Positions 21,621-32,306 are shown, counted from the stretch's first letter. The stretch: DNA of 64,000 nucleotides from Elusimicrobiales bacterium (GCA_028688015.1 JAQTZB010000008.1:113313-177312), one strand, 5' to 3'. Notes: generated from the letters alone by a model not told the origin. Numbers and translations: made by a program.

Positions 21621-21926
21621 TCAGTCGGCTGGCACGTATTCAATTTCCAGATTCTCTAAAAAATCTTTCAGCTCGGCGGTCTGGGCCGCCAGGGCGGCCT
21701 TGTCGGAGACAGCGGCGGAAGCCTCCATGCGCTTGCCCAGCTCCGTAAGGAAGTCCAGCCCGAACCCGCCGCCTGAGCCGTGCAGCCTGTGGGCTATCGC
21801 TTTGAGGCCGGCAAAGTCCTCTTTTTCCAGCAGGCCTGCGATTACCGGCACCTCGTCGCGCCGGCTCTGCAGGTAGACCGGCACCAGCTCGGCCAGGTCC
21901 TGATCTATCTTTACGGTATATTTCAC
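21621..21926 (-). CDS. Stand-alone Hpt (histidine phosphotransfer) protein
   Basis: 101 residues from the GTG at 21926, chosen for the AGGGG four bases upstream; a TTG at 21950 is an alternative. The Hpt motif is clear: AHRLHGSGGGFGLDFLT, with the phospho-accepting His in RLHGSG, in an all-helical protein of normal Hpt length. It lies 27 bases before the three-receiver hybrid kinase and presumably takes phosphate from one of its receivers and passes it on. It overlaps nothing and starts about 30 bases after the cytosine deaminase stop. Confidence 0.85.
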   Translation of the reverse strand: MKYTVKIDQDLAELVPVYLQSRRDEVPVIAGLLEKEDFAGLKAIAHRLHGSGGGFGLDFLTELGKRMEASAAVSDKAALAAQTAELKDFLENLEIEYVPAD

Positions 21927-21957
21927 GCTGCCCCTCTTCCCCGCCGACAAGCAAGCT

Positions 21958-22416
21958 TCAGATCCCTATATCCTCGTTCCAGAGCTCGGGGCGGGCTTTT
22001 ATGAAGTCAGCCATCAGCTCCTTGCACTCCGGGGAATCCAGGTTTATCAATTTCACGAACTTTTTGGAGTAGCTCTCCGGCCCTTTGAAGGTCTTGTTCT
22101 CCCCTATCACTACGACGGGGATCTTGTAGAGCAGGATGGCCCCGGTGCACATGGGGCAGGGCGACAGGGTGGAATAAATTTCGCACTTCGCGTAGTCCGC
22201 GGCTTTCAGGCGGCCGGCGTTCTCCAGGCAGTCCATCTCGGCGTGCAGGATGGCCGACCGCTTCTGCACCCTGCGGTTATGCCCGCGGCCTATTATTTTC
22301 CCGTCTTTCACCAGCACGGAACCTATCGGGATGCCCCCCTCGCGCAGGCCCTTGCGGGCTTCTTTAATAGCTTCCGATAAGAACTTCAGGTAGTACCGGT
22401 TTGACTTTTTTGGCAT
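21958..22416 (-). CDS. Cytosine deaminase, yeast Fcy1-type
   Basis: 152 residues. The zinc site of the CDA fold is intact: HAE (His58, Glu60) and SPCPMC (Cys87, Cys90). The sequence after the second motif (TGAILLYKIPVVVIGE) and the C-terminal ARPELWNEDIGI match fungal cytosine deaminase, whose C-terminus ends with a similar DWFEDIG gate. This points to hydrolytic deamination of cytosine to uracil in pyrimidine salvage rather than tRNA adenosine or guanine deamination. The start overlaps the end of the upstream secreted-protein gene by 53 bases. A guanine/dCMP deaminase role cannot be excluded. Confidence 0.82.
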   Translation of the reverse strand: MPKKSNRYYLKFLSEAIKEARKGLREGGIPIGSVLVKDGKIIGRGHNRRVQKRSAILHAEMDCLENAGRLKAADYAKCEIYSTLSPCPMCTGAILLYKIPVVVIGENKTFKGPESYSKKFVKLINLDSPECKELMADFIKARPELWNEDIGI

Positions 22417-22912
22417 CTTTTTTCCCCTGGGCTTTCCCCTTCACCGTCGCTTTTTTGGGTTTCTTCTGGGGCACCTTGTTAAAGACGCCCTCGGCCGAAC
22501 CGAGCGGGGAAGCGGCTTCCAGGTCCGCGCGGGTATCGCCTTCCGAAAGCGTCAGCCTGCCGGTGGCCAGGCCGGACTTGAAGACCAGCGCCCCGTCGCC
22601 GCTGAAGCAGGCCTCGCCGTTCATGCCCGGCAGCCCCGGGATGGAGACCATGGCCTGCAGGCACGGGCCGTCCTGCTGGTTGGCGTTGAAGCTGCCCGCC
22701 CCGGGCGCCTTGGAACAGGGGCCGGAATAAGTGAAACTCCCCCGCAGGGATTCGCCGGAAGGCGTGAACCTGACCTTAACCTTCCACTCGCAGCCGCCCG
22801 GAGAGGCCGTCAGCTCCCCCGTCCAGTAGCCGAAGAACGGCTCCAGCCGCTCGTCCGCGGCGCAGGGCGCCGCCAGCAGCAGCAAGCCTAGAATACCCGG
22901 CAGAAGATGCAT
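22364..22912 (-). CDS. Secreted protein of unknown function with basic C-terminus
   Basis: 182 residues from the ATG at 22912, which follows GGGGGAG. A signal peptide (about 1-21, cut after CAA) leads to a mature domain of about 125 residues (FFGYWTGELTAS...), probably a beta-rich fold with several cysteines, then a lysine-rich tail (KKPKKATVKGKAQGKKDAKK). No family recognised. The start lies 25 bases inside the end of the RlmI-like gene, and the end overlaps the deaminase gene by 53 bases, so it belongs to the same transcript. Confidence 0.7.
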   Translation of the reverse strand: MHLLPGILGLLLLAAPCAADERLEPFFGYWTGELTASPGGCEWKVKVRFTPSGESLRGSFTYSGPCSKAPGAGSFNANQQDGPCLQAMVSIPGLPGMNGEACFSGDGALVFKSGLATGRLTLSEGDTRADLEAASPLGSAEGVFNKVPQKKPKKATVKGKAQGKKDAKKVKPVLPEVLIGSY

Positions 22913-24075
22913 TTGAGATACTCCCCCTCGGGGTAATCCGCGGCCACAGGGTGGTCCGGTCCCGCCCCCGATTTTTTCAGGATCTGCACGCGCCGGCCGG
23001 CGTTGGACGCGGCGCCGCGCAGTATGAAAGAAAATTCGTCCATCGACACCATGCCGCTGCAGGAGCAGGTGACGAAGACGCCGCCCTCTTCCACGAGGGA
23101 AAGGGCGATGCGGTTGAAATCGCGGTACTTGAAGATGCCCTTGTCGCGCTCTTCGCGGCTGGATACCAGCTTGTACGGGTCCAGCACCACCAGGCCGTAC
23201 TTGCGCTTGAGCTCCAGCATCTGGCGCATGTAGGTAAAAGCGTCGGCGCAGGCCGTGTCGATCCTGACCTTGTTGATATTGGCGTTGCGCTTGCTGGCCT
23301 CCACGGCCTCCGGGTCCAGTTCCACGCAGGTCACGCTCTCGGCGCCGCCCAGCTTGGCGGCGTAGATGCCGAAGCCGCCGGTGTAGGAGCACAGGTCTAT
23401 CATCTTTTTCCCCGCCGCGAACTTCGAGGCGTACAGCCGGTTCTCGCGCTGGTCGCAGAAAAAGCCGGTCTTGAACCCGGCGCGCAGGTCCACCTCGAAC
23501 TGCACCCCGTTCTCGGTGATGCGCGTCTTGTGGGCGGGGCCGGCGTCGGGCTTTATCTTGAAGCCTTCCATCTCCTGGGTGTAGGCGGTGGCGCGGTGGT
23601 GGAAGGAGGCGTTCGGGAAATGTTTTTTAAAGGCGGCCTCGACATTGGGCCACAGGCGGTACATGCCCAGCGAGTAGAACTCCAGCGCTATCTGGTCCTT
23701 GTAGATATCCACGGTCAGGCCGGGCAGGCCGTCGGCGTAGTCGTGCACCAGGCGGCAGGCGTCGGTCGTCTCCTGCAGCTTCAGCGTGTCGCGCCGCAGC
23801 GACACCGCCCGCGTCACCTTGTCGTCGAAGAACTTCTCGACGGTGAACTCCTCGGGGTTCTCACGGCTGATGATGCGCGCCATGATCTGGCTGTGCGGGT
23901 TGTAGATCGCCACGCCGAAGGGGTTGTCGTGCTTGTCGTAGACGGCCACCAGCTGGCCCGCCTCGGCGCGGTCCACGATGTCGATCATGCGTTTGAAGGC
24001 GTTGGGCCCGGCCGGCGCGTGGGACAGCTTCAGCCTGGGCAGCCCGCCCGCCCGCGAAAATATTTTTTCAGCCAT
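22888..24075 (-). CDS. RlmI-like class I rRNA methyltransferase (PUA-SAM MTase)
   Basis: 395 residues, the usual RlmI length. An N-terminal PUA-like domain (about 1-75) is followed by a middle domain and a SAM-binding Rossmann domain with DLCSYTGGFGIYAA as motif I and VELDPEAVEASKRN as motif II. RlmI makes 5-methylcytosine in 23S rRNA; its catalytic Cys region is present as TCSCSGMV. The catalytic loop normally DPP reads DPYK here, an unusual change. The ATG at 24075 is chosen because upstream sequence has no coding character. It follows the MATE gene after 23 bases. Confidence 0.8.
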   Translation of the reverse strand: MAEKIFSRAGGLPRLKLSHAPAGPNAFKRMIDIVDRAEAGQLVAVYDKHDNPFGVAIYNPHSQIMARIISRENPEEFTVEKFFDDKVTRAVSLRRDTLKLQETTDACRLVHDYADGLPGLTVDIYKDQIALEFYSLGMYRLWPNVEAAFKKHFPNASFHHRATAYTQEMEGFKIKPDAGPAHKTRITENGVQFEVDLRAGFKTGFFCDQRENRLYASKFAAGKKMIDLCSYTGGFGIYAAKLGGAESVTCVELDPEAVEASKRNANINKVRIDTACADAFTYMRQMLELKRKYGLVVLDPYKLVSSREERDKGIFKYRDFNRIALSLVEEGGVFVTCSCSGMVSMDEFSFILRGAASNAGRRVQILKKSGAGPDHPVAADYPEGEYLKCIFCRVF

Positions 24076-24098
24076 ACAATGGATTATACACCTTTGGA

Positions 24099-25466
24099 TT
24101 AATTTTTCAAGATATCTATCTTGCGCCACAGCCCGGACCGGAACCGCAGCCCGAAGAAGACCGCCAGCAGCAGCACGTAGAACGCCGCCCACGCCCAGGC
24201 GTGGATCAGTTCCCCCCCGGCGTACCGGGTGATGTACCAGATGCCCGGCACGAACAGGACCCACGCGGCGGCGCTGGCGCCCAGCATCTGGAAGCGGGTG
24301 TCCCCGGCCCCGCGCAGCGCGTCGGCGTACACCATGCCGATGGCGTCGAAGAACACGAACACCGCCAGGGCCTTCATGACCGGCCTGGTGCGGGCCAGGA
24401 TCTCGGCGTATTCGGCGTCGTGGCCGGAACCGAAAATATTGATGAACAGCCCCGGCACGGCGAGGAAGAGCGCGGCCAGGCCCAGCGCGTACAGGGCGGC
24501 CATCCTGGCGCCGTTGTGCGCCACCCGCACGGCTACGTCGGGCTTGCGCATGCCGATGTATTTCCCCACCAGCGTCAGCGCGGCGATGCCCATGCCGATG
24601 ACCGGCATGAAGGCCAGCATGTTGATGGAGGCTATGATGTTGCTGGCGGCCAGCGAGATCTTGTCCATCGCGCCGACTATGAAGATGAAGGCGCCGAAAG
24701 AGGCTATGTCGAGGAAGAAGCCGACGCCGTTAGGGGCGCCGTATTTCAGCAGGCGCAGGAAAAGGCCCTTGTGCACCCCCACCAGGCGCGCGGTGCGGTA
24801 GCGGCGGCGGTTGTACGGCGTGAAGATCAGCCACAGGTAAAGCAGCAGCATCAGCGACTGCCCGGCCACCATGGCGTAAGCGGCGCCTTTTATGCCCAGG
24901 GCGGGCAAGGGGCCGGCCCCGAAGATCAGCAGCCAGGACAGCAGGATGCACAGCGCGTTGCCCGCCATGTTGACGGCCATCGGGACCTTGGTCTTGCCGC
25001 GGCCGGTGAAGAAAGCGGAAAGCGCGGTGCTGCCAAGGAAGACGAGGCCGGAGGAATTCAGGATCAGGAAATACTGCTTCTCCAGCGGGATGACGGAGGG
25101 CGCGTGGCCGGAATGCTCTATTATGAAATAGCCCAGCGGCGTGAGCAGCAGCAGGAACAGGCCCGAGGCTACCGCCAGCCACAGCCCCTGCCAGACGGCC
25201 ACCGAGACGCTGGCGGTCTTGCCCCGGCCGTAATACTGCGACACGAAAGCGTTGGTATAGGAAACCATCCCGAAGAAGAAGCAGGCGAAGACGAAGGAGA
25301 GCAGGCCGGCCGGCACGCAGGCGGCCAGGGCGTCGGGGCTGTAATGGGCAAGGAAGACCCGGTTGACGAACTGCATCACCGTGCTGGAGGCGGTGGAGAG
25401 GATCATCGGGTAGGAGACTTTAAGAAGTTCCCCGGCCCCGCCCTCCCCCCTGGTGAACAGCCTCAT
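24099..25466 (-). CDS. MATE-family multidrug/Na+ antiporter
   Basis: 455 residues with 12 predicted membrane helices in two halves, as in NorM/DinF. The N-terminal LKVSYPMILSTASSTVMQFVNRVFLAHYS and the FVSQYYGRG loop are typical MATE signatures. It exports cationic compounds in exchange for Na+ or H+; substrate unknown. The start codon overlaps the CYTH gene stop by 4 bases. A second, distant MATE gene lies at 32.8-34.2 kb; the two are not recent duplicates. Confidence 0.92.
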   Translation of the reverse strand: MRLFTRGEGGAGELLKVSYPMILSTASSTVMQFVNRVFLAHYSPDALAACVPAGLLSFVFACFFFGMVSYTNAFVSQYYGRGKTASVSVAVWQGLWLAVASGLFLLLLTPLGYFIIEHSGHAPSVIPLEKQYFLILNSSGLVFLGSTALSAFFTGRGKTKVPMAVNMAGNALCILLSWLLIFGAGPLPALGIKGAAYAMVAGQSLMLLLYLWLIFTPYNRRRYRTARLVGVHKGLFLRLLKYGAPNGVGFFLDIASFGAFIFIVGAMDKISLAASNIIASINMLAFMPVIGMGIAALTLVGKYIGMRKPDVAVRVAHNGARMAALYALGLAALFLAVPGLFINIFGSGHDAEYAEILARTRPVMKALAVFVFFDAIGMVYADALRGAGDTRFQMLGASAAAWVLFVPGIWYITRYAGGELIHAWAWAAFYVLLLAVFFGLRFRSGLWRKIDILKN

Positions 25467-25963
25467 AGCAGGTCGGCGTAGGCGCAGGCCACCAGGTCGG
25501 ACTGCCGGATGTAGAGCGCCCGGATCAGCGTCTGCGCTTCGCGCCGGGCGGCGGTCTCCCCCTCGCCCGGCCGCAGCACCACTTCCAGCTCTATGAAGCG
25601 GCCCAGGCCCTTCACCTCGTCGAAGTGGATGCGCGTGCGCCCGGCGTGGCAGACCAGGCGCGTCTTGGAGACTACCTTGGTCACGCCCAGGAGACGCGAG
25701 AGGGTTTTCCTGGTTTTTGCGGCGTCGGCTACCGGCACCAGGGTATATTCGGAAGGCTTGGGGCCTTTCTCTCCGGGGCGGCGGTAGAACACCAGGTAGT
25801 CGCCGCCGCCGCGCTGCTCGCGCAGTTTCAGCAGGCCGTTGGAGATGTTAAAGAAGGTGTCGTCCTGCTCCAGGCGCTCGGTCCTGTCGGCCAGCGCCAG
25901 GCCCGCGGCCACCTGCGCCGCCCAGTTGGCGGCGCGCGCTTTTATTTCTATGTTTACGGGCAT
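25463..25963 (-). CDS. CYTH-domain protein (class IV adenylate cyclase / triphosphatase type)
   Basis: 166 residues. The CYTH signature ExExK appears as NIEIKAR at residues 4-10, followed by the basic and acidic strands of the triphosphate tunnel (LKLREQRGG, LVFYRR, RIHFDEVKGLGRFIELEVVL). CyaB-like family members are adenylate cyclases or thiamine-/inorganic triphosphatases; the sequence alone cannot choose. The ATG at 25963 overlaps the preceding stop (TGATG) and its stop overlaps the MATE start, so it is translationally coupled on both sides. Confidence 0.8.
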   Translation of the reverse strand: MPVNIEIKARAANWAAQVAAGLALADRTERLEQDDTFFNISNGLLKLREQRGGGDYLVFYRRPGEKGPKPSEYTLVPVADAAKTRKTLSRLLGVTKVVSKTRLVCHAGRTRIHFDEVKGLGRFIELEVVLRPGEGETAARREAQTLIRALYIRQSDLVACAYADLL

Positions 25964-26228
25964 CAGGATTTGTCCATCAGGTACGGGGCCGCGGTCAGCG
26001 CCGCCCCGGCCAGAGCTATGTAGACGGTCTTCGTCACGAAGAAAGGGTAGACCAGCAGGGCCAGGCCGCAGACGATGCGGTTGACGTCGTTCTCGGCGCG
26101 GCCCTGGCGGAGGTAGATGATCCCGACCAGGGAGAACAGCCCGGAGGCCGCCATTCCCCACATGCTCATGCCGCCCGTCAGGGCGCCGGTCAGCCCGGAG
26201 GTCGTCTGCAGCAGGTCAGGGCGGTCCA

Positions 26229-26229
<1 letters not shown>
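25963..26229 (-). CDS. Small two-helix membrane protein
   Basis: 88 residues from a GTG at 26229 that overlaps the TypA stop codon by one base (TAGTG). Hydrophobic segments lie at about 23-42 and 53-84 (SMWGMAASGLFSLVGIIYL and a longer C-terminal stretch), joined by a short polar loop (RQGRAENDVNR). No family recognised with confidence. Both ends overlap neighbours by a single base (TypA before, CYTH after), which is the main evidence that it is a real gene. Confidence 0.7.
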
Positions 26230-28082
<1,853 letters not shown>

Positions 28083-28121
28083 GTATTAGGTGTGCTCCTT
28101 AAAAAACCAAATCCGGCAGAG

Positions 28122-29945
28122 TTACTGGCCGGAGGCGGCGGCGGCTTCCAGGTCGGCGAGCTCGGCCGTGAAGGCGGCGATCTTGGCCTCCATCGCGGCT
28201 ATCTTGTCGCCGAGCTCTTTAACCTGCTTATAATCCGAGTGGATCTCGGGGGCGGACATTTTGGCCGCGAGGCTTTCCACGTTCTTGCGGGTATAGGCGA
28301 TCTCTTTCTTCAGTGTTTCGCTGCGGCGGCTTTTCTTGCGGGCCTCGGCCTCCTGGCGCTTCTTTTCCTCGTAATCCTCGGAGGCGGAGGCGCCGGCGGC
28401 CTTTTCGGGCTCGGCCTGCTGCTTGCGCCTCTGGCCGGCGGCCTCGCGGGCCAGCTGCTCCTGCCGGTAGCGGAAGTAGTCGTAGTTGCCCGGGTAGACG
28501 GTGGTCTTGCCGGCCTCGACGTGCACGACCGAATCGGCCAGCGCGTTGAGGAAGTAGACGTCGTGGCTGATCATGCACAGCGTGCCCTCGAACTCCTTGA
28601 GGGCGGCGATCAGCGCGTCGACGCTGGCCATGTCGAGGTGCGTGGTGGGCTCGTCCATCAGGATCACGTTCGGCGGGTCGAGCAGCAGCTTCACCAGCAT
28701 CAGGCGGCTCTTCTCTCCGCCGGAGAGCACCTCGGTCTTCTTGTAAACGTTGTCGCCCGGGAACAGGAAGGTGCCGAGCACGGTGCGCACCATCAGCTCG
28801 GGGTTCAGCCGGTCGTTGTCCATGGCCTCCTGCAGCACGGTCTTGCGCGGGTCCAGGATGCCGTCGCGGTGCTGCGAAAAGTAGCCGGTCTTGACGTTGA
28901 GGCCGAGCACGCGTTCGCCGGTGTCGGGCTCGATGACGCCGGCCAGCATTTTCAGCAGGGTGCTCTTGCCGGCGCCGTTGTGGCCGACGAAGGCCATCTT
29001 CTGGCCGCGCTGCAGCTCGAAGTTGAAATTCTCGTAGACCTTGATGTCCGGGTGGTCGGCCACCTTGTAGGTCTTGTTGACATCCTTGAGCTCCAGCACC
29101 TTGGTGCCGGTGCGGCCGGGCTGCGGGAAGCGGATCTTCACGGTCTTCACTTCCTGCACCAGCTCTATGCGCTCCAGCTTCTCGAGGCGCTTGATCATGC
29201 TCTGCACGCGCGCGGCGGTGGACACGCGGGCCCGGTTGCGGGCGATGAAGTCCTCCATCTGCGCGATCTCTTCCTGCTGCAGGCGCCACGCGGAGTAGAT
29301 CTTCTCCTTCTCGGCCTGGCGCTCCGTCAGGAACTTTTCGTAGTCGCCGTGGTAGACGCGCAGGGTGCGGTCCTGCAGGGAAACGATGGCGTGGCAGATC
29401 TTGTTGATGAAGTCGCGGTCGTGGGAAATGACGAAGATGGCGCCCTGGTAGGACTGCAGGTACTGTTCGAGCCACTCCAGCGAGTCGAGGTCCAAATGAT
29501 TCGTGGGCTCGTCGAGCAGCAGCAGGTCCGGCTTCTTGAGCAGCAGCTTGGCCATCGCCACGCGCATGGCCCAGCCGCCGGAAAGGGTGTTCACCTTGCG
29601 GGTAAAGCCGTCCACTTTGAAACCGAGGCCCATAAGGATGGCCTTGCCCTCGGCCTCGATGCGGCCGTCGTAGTCCTCCACGCCGTCGAGCACTTCCTCG
29701 ACCACGGTCTTCTCGGAACTCGGCGGGTTCTCCTGGGGCAGGTAGCCCACCACCACGCCCTTCTTGAACTGCAGTTCGCCGTCGTCGGCTTCCTCGACCC
29801 GCAGCATCATTTTGAACAGCGTGGACTTGCCGGCGCCGTTGGGCCCGACCAGCGCGAAGCGGTCGCCCTCGTTGACCTGCAGCGAGGCGTCCTCGAAGAG
29901 GACCTGGGACGAGAAGGATTTATGTACGTTGCGTAGTGTTATCAT
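28122..29945 (-). CDS. ABC-F family ATPase (ribosome-acting)
   Basis: 607 residues from the ATG at 29945; longer readings add a low-complexity leader. Two ATP-binding cassettes: Walker A GPNGAGKS and GHNGAGKS; signatures LSGGW and LSGGEKS; Walker B LLLLDEPTNHLD and VILMDEPTTHLD. The linker between them is the ABC-F P-site tRNA-interaction region. A C-terminal coiled coil (about 525-600, rich in K/E/A) resembles that of Uup/EttA relatives. No transmembrane domain. These proteins ease ribosome stalling; an antibiotic-resistance role is not implied. Confidence 0.93.
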   Translation of the reverse strand: MITLRNVHKSFSSQVLFEDASLQVNEGDRFALVGPNGAGKSTLFKMMLRVEEADDGELQFKKGVVVGYLPQENPPSSEKTVVEEVLDGVEDYDGRIEAEGKAILMGLGFKVDGFTRKVNTLSGGWAMRVAMAKLLLKKPDLLLLDEPTNHLDLDSLEWLEQYLQSYQGAIFVISHDRDFINKICHAIVSLQDRTLRVYHGDYEKFLTERQAEKEKIYSAWRLQQEEIAQMEDFIARNRARVSTAARVQSMIKRLEKLERIELVQEVKTVKIRFPQPGRTGTKVLELKDVNKTYKVADHPDIKVYENFNFELQRGQKMAFVGHNGAGKSTLLKMLAGVIEPDTGERVLGLNVKTGYFSQHRDGILDPRKTVLQEAMDNDRLNPELMVRTVLGTFLFPGDNVYKKTEVLSGGEKSRLMLVKLLLDPPNVILMDEPTTHLDMASVDALIAALKEFEGTLCMISHDVYFLNALADSVVHVEAGKTTVYPGNYDYFRYRQEQLAREAAGQRRKQQAEPEKAAGASASEDYEEKKRQEAEARKKSRRSETLKKEIAYTRKNVESLAAKMSAPEIHSDYKQVKELGDKIAAMEAKIAAFTAELADLEAAAASGQ

Positions 29946-30101
29946 AGGTGCACGCCGCCTTAAGGGCGTTATAGCAGTAGAATTTGCCGGGAACCGAACG
30001 GAAGACACCGGGACTGCCGAGACCATATTTTAGCATTTTCAGCCCCGTCCTTTCTTTTATATCAGAAAAAATATAAACTACGGGGAAGATACGGAGGCTA
30101 C

Positions 30102-30371
30102 ATGTCTGATACTCTCATCAATATTTTCTGGGCGCTGGTCTTCGCGCTGTCCGGCGGGGCCGTGGGCGCTTTCCTGCTGATCAGGCTCTCGGCGCGCATC
30201 CCGGCGATCTTCGACAAGCTCACGCCCGACATGGACGAGGGCAAGGAGATCATCCGCGGCAACCGCGCCGCGGCCGACTACTTCGGCCGCATCGTCTCCG
30301 CCGCCATCCTGGGCGTCAGCATCATCATCGCCGCCGCCGTTCTGGGCGGGCTGATAGCCGCCCTGCACTGA
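30102..30371 (+). CDS. DUF350-like two-helix membrane protein
   Basis: 89 residues. Two membrane helices (about 5-27 and 63-87) flank a short loop reading LTPDMDEGKEIIRGNRAAADYFGRI, the DUF350 hallmark (tpxxEi..GNxAaa). It represents one DUF350 repeat rather than the usual two. ATACGGAGG precedes the ATG. It is followed 6 bases later by the Hint/Tim44-like gene, so the two membrane/secreted proteins are probably made together. Function unknown. Confidence 0.78.
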   Translation: MSDTLINIFWALVFALSGGAVGAFLLIRLSARIPAIFDKLTPDMDEGKEIIRGNRAAADYFGRIVSAAILGVSIIIAAAVLGGLIAALH

Positions 30372-30377
30372 CGGCCC

Positions 30378-32303
30378 ATGAGGCTCCTCCTCCTTTCCAT
30401 CCTGCTGGCGCTGCCTGCCGCGCCCGCCTGGCCCAGGGCCGGCGGCGGGGGCGGCGGCGGAGGCGGCGGCTGCTTCCCGGCCGGCACGCCCGTCCTCACC
30501 CTTACCGGCGAAGTCCCCATAGAAAAGGTGCGCCCCGGCATCAAGGTACTGGCGTTCTCCAACGACAAGCTGCTGCAGTGCGAGGTTATCGATTTCATCG
30601 AGAAGAAAGACCGCCTGGTCAGGATCAGGACCGGCAAGGGCACGCTGACGGCCACTTCCGAACACCCGCTGCTGACGCCCTTCGGCTTTACCGAGGTGCG
30701 CGACCTGCGCAAGGGCGACGAGGTCGGCGTTTTCGAGGACGGCCGCCGCGTCTGGACCCGGATCAAATCCATCAGGCCCGGCGGCGTGGCCCAGGTTTAC
30801 AACCTGGAGGTCGCCCCCCCGCACACTTTCATAGCCGGCGGCTTCATCGTGCACAACAAAGGCGGCTTCGGCGGCAGTTTCGGGGGCGGTTATAGCCGCA
30901 GCTACAGCAGCTACGGCGGCTACGGCCGCCGGCGGCACGACACCTTCTTCGACAAGATCATGCTGGCTATCGCGGCCACCATACTGGCCATCAAGGGCTA
31001 TGCCTCTTTCTCCGGCACTTCCGGGGCCGGCGGCTCCGGCGGGGCGTCCCGCTCCGGCTCCTCCGGCGGCCGGGTAGACGGCTCCCTGCTGGCGGCCCGC
31101 TCCGCCCGCACGCGGGAGATCCTGGCCGCGCTCGCCCGTCGGGACAAGGATTTCTCCCCCGAGGAGCTGCAGCAGTGGGTCAAGGACGTCTTCCTCAAGG
31201 TGCAGCTGGCCTGGCAGGCCAGGGACTACACTACCCTGCGCGGCGTGATGATGCCGTACATGCACGCCAGCCACAGCGCCAAGGTGGAGGCCATGCGCGC
31301 GCGCGGCGAGGTCAACATGATGGACGACCTGCAGGTGCTGGCCGTGGACTTCGTGCACGTGCGCTGCCCGGCGGAAAAAGAGGGCCGCGCCTTCTCGGTC
31401 CTGATAACGGCCTCCGCCAGGGATTACACCGTAAACGAACGGCTCCACACCGAGCTGCGCCCGCCAGAGCCGCAGACCTTCCAGGAATTCTGGACCTTCA
31501 ACCAGCTGGGCGGCAGCTGGGCGCTGGCCCGCATAGACCAGGTGGGCGACCTGGATTTCATGAACGCGCCCAACCTGCCAGACAGCCCGGAAGCCGCGGC
31601 GGCCGTGCCCGGGAAGGCGCCCCGCCCCGCCGGCGACGCGGCCTACCAGCCGCGGGGCGCGCAGGCGCAGCCGCCCGCAGACGCGGAGACTTCCTTCGAG
31701 CGCGGCGCCGACCTGCTGCGCTCCCTGGCGCCCGCCGCGGCCGTGACCGCGGCAGCCGGGAACCGTCCCGCGCAGCCCGCGCCGGCCGCCAGCCCCGCCG
31801 AGCCGGCGCAGCCGGCGGCCGACCGCTGGAACCGCCAGAAGATGGAGATCGCCGCCACGCTGGCCTTCGAGAGCGTCTACGAGGCCTGGGGCAGCAACGA
31901 CAGCACACTGCTGAACCGCGACTTCGTGTCGGGCGAGGCGCTGGAGAAGCTTAAGCAGGTGATGCGGGACCGCAAAGCCGAAGGGCTCTCTTTCGAATTC
32001 AAGAACCTGTTCACGCGCCGGGCGGACGTGGTGCTGACCAGCCCCGCCGAGCGCAGCCGCCTGCACCTGGACGAATTCACCGCGCGCATCACGGCCACGG
32101 CCATGCGCGCCATCCTGCGCAACGGCAAGGTGCTCAAGCGCGACGAGGCCCCCGAGCCCTTCACCGAGTACTGGGTCTTCGGCCGGCAGCTGGACAGCTG
32201 GAAGCTGCGCGACATCCTGCCGCGCATGGAACAGGCCTCCGAGGACCGGGCCCAGGACGGCGCGCCCAGCCCGGTCCAGATAGAGTGGTACTGGAACTCC
32301 TGA
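30378..32303 (+). CDS. Secreted Tim44-like protein interrupted by a Hint (intein-fold) domain
   Basis: 641 residues. Signal peptide 1-20, then ten glycines (22-31). A Hint domain spans Cys32 to Asn160: the N-terminal CFPAGTPVLT block with IEKVRPG, the SEHPLLT block, and the C-terminal VYNLEV, HTFIAGGFIVHN. After the terminal His-Asn comes Lys, not Cys/Ser/Thr, so normal splicing is unlikely; cleavage is possible. The Gly/Ser/Tyr-rich stretch resumes (KGGFGGSFGGGYS), then a helix (about 193-210). Two Tim44-like domains follow (about 255-395 and 490-625, both ending W-x-FxxxxxSW-like), joined by a Pro/Ala-rich linker. Tim44-like proteins are membrane-peripheral; function in bacteria is unclear. 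Ends in its own terminator. Confidence 0.85.
   Translation: MRLLLLSILLALPAAPAWPRAGGGGGGGGGGCFPAGTPVLTLTGEVPIEKVRPGIKVLAFSNDKLLQCEVIDFIEKKDRLVRIRTGKGTLTATSEHPLLTPFGFTEVRDLRKGDEVGVFEDGRRVWTRIKSIRPGGVAQVYNLEVAPPHTFIAGGFIVHNKGGFGGSFGGGYSRSYSSYGGYGRRRHDTFFDKIMLAIAATILAIKGYASFSGTSGAGGSGGASRSGSSGGRVDGSLLAARSARTREILAALARRDKDFSPEELQQWVKDVFLKVQLAWQARDYTTLRGVMMPYMHASHSAKVEAMRARGEVNMMDDLQVLAVDFVHVRCPAEKEGRAFSVLITASARDYTVNERLHTELRPPEPQTFQEFWTFNQLGGSWALARIDQVGDLDFMNAPNLPDSPEAAAAVPGKAPRPAGDAAYQPRGAQAQPPADAETSFERGADLLRSLAPAAAVTAAAGNRPAQPAPAASPAEPAQPAADRWNRQKMEIAATLAFESVYEAWGSNDSTLLNRDFVSGEALEKLKQVMRDRKAEGLSFEFKNLFTRRADVVLTSPAERSRLHLDEFTARITATAMRAILRNGKVLKRDEAPEPFTEYWVFGRQLDSWKLRDILPRMEQASEDRAQDGAPSPVQIEWYWNS
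30471..30857 (+). other. Hint/BIL-like domain coding segment within the Tim44-like gene
   Basis: 129 codons from Cys (30471-30473) to Asn (30855-30857). This is the size of a minimal intein or bacterial intein-like (BIL) domain without homing endonuclease. It sits inside one glycine-rich tract, as if inserted. The +1 residue is Lys, as in type-B BIL domains. Confidence 0.8.
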
Positions 32304-32306
32304 AAA

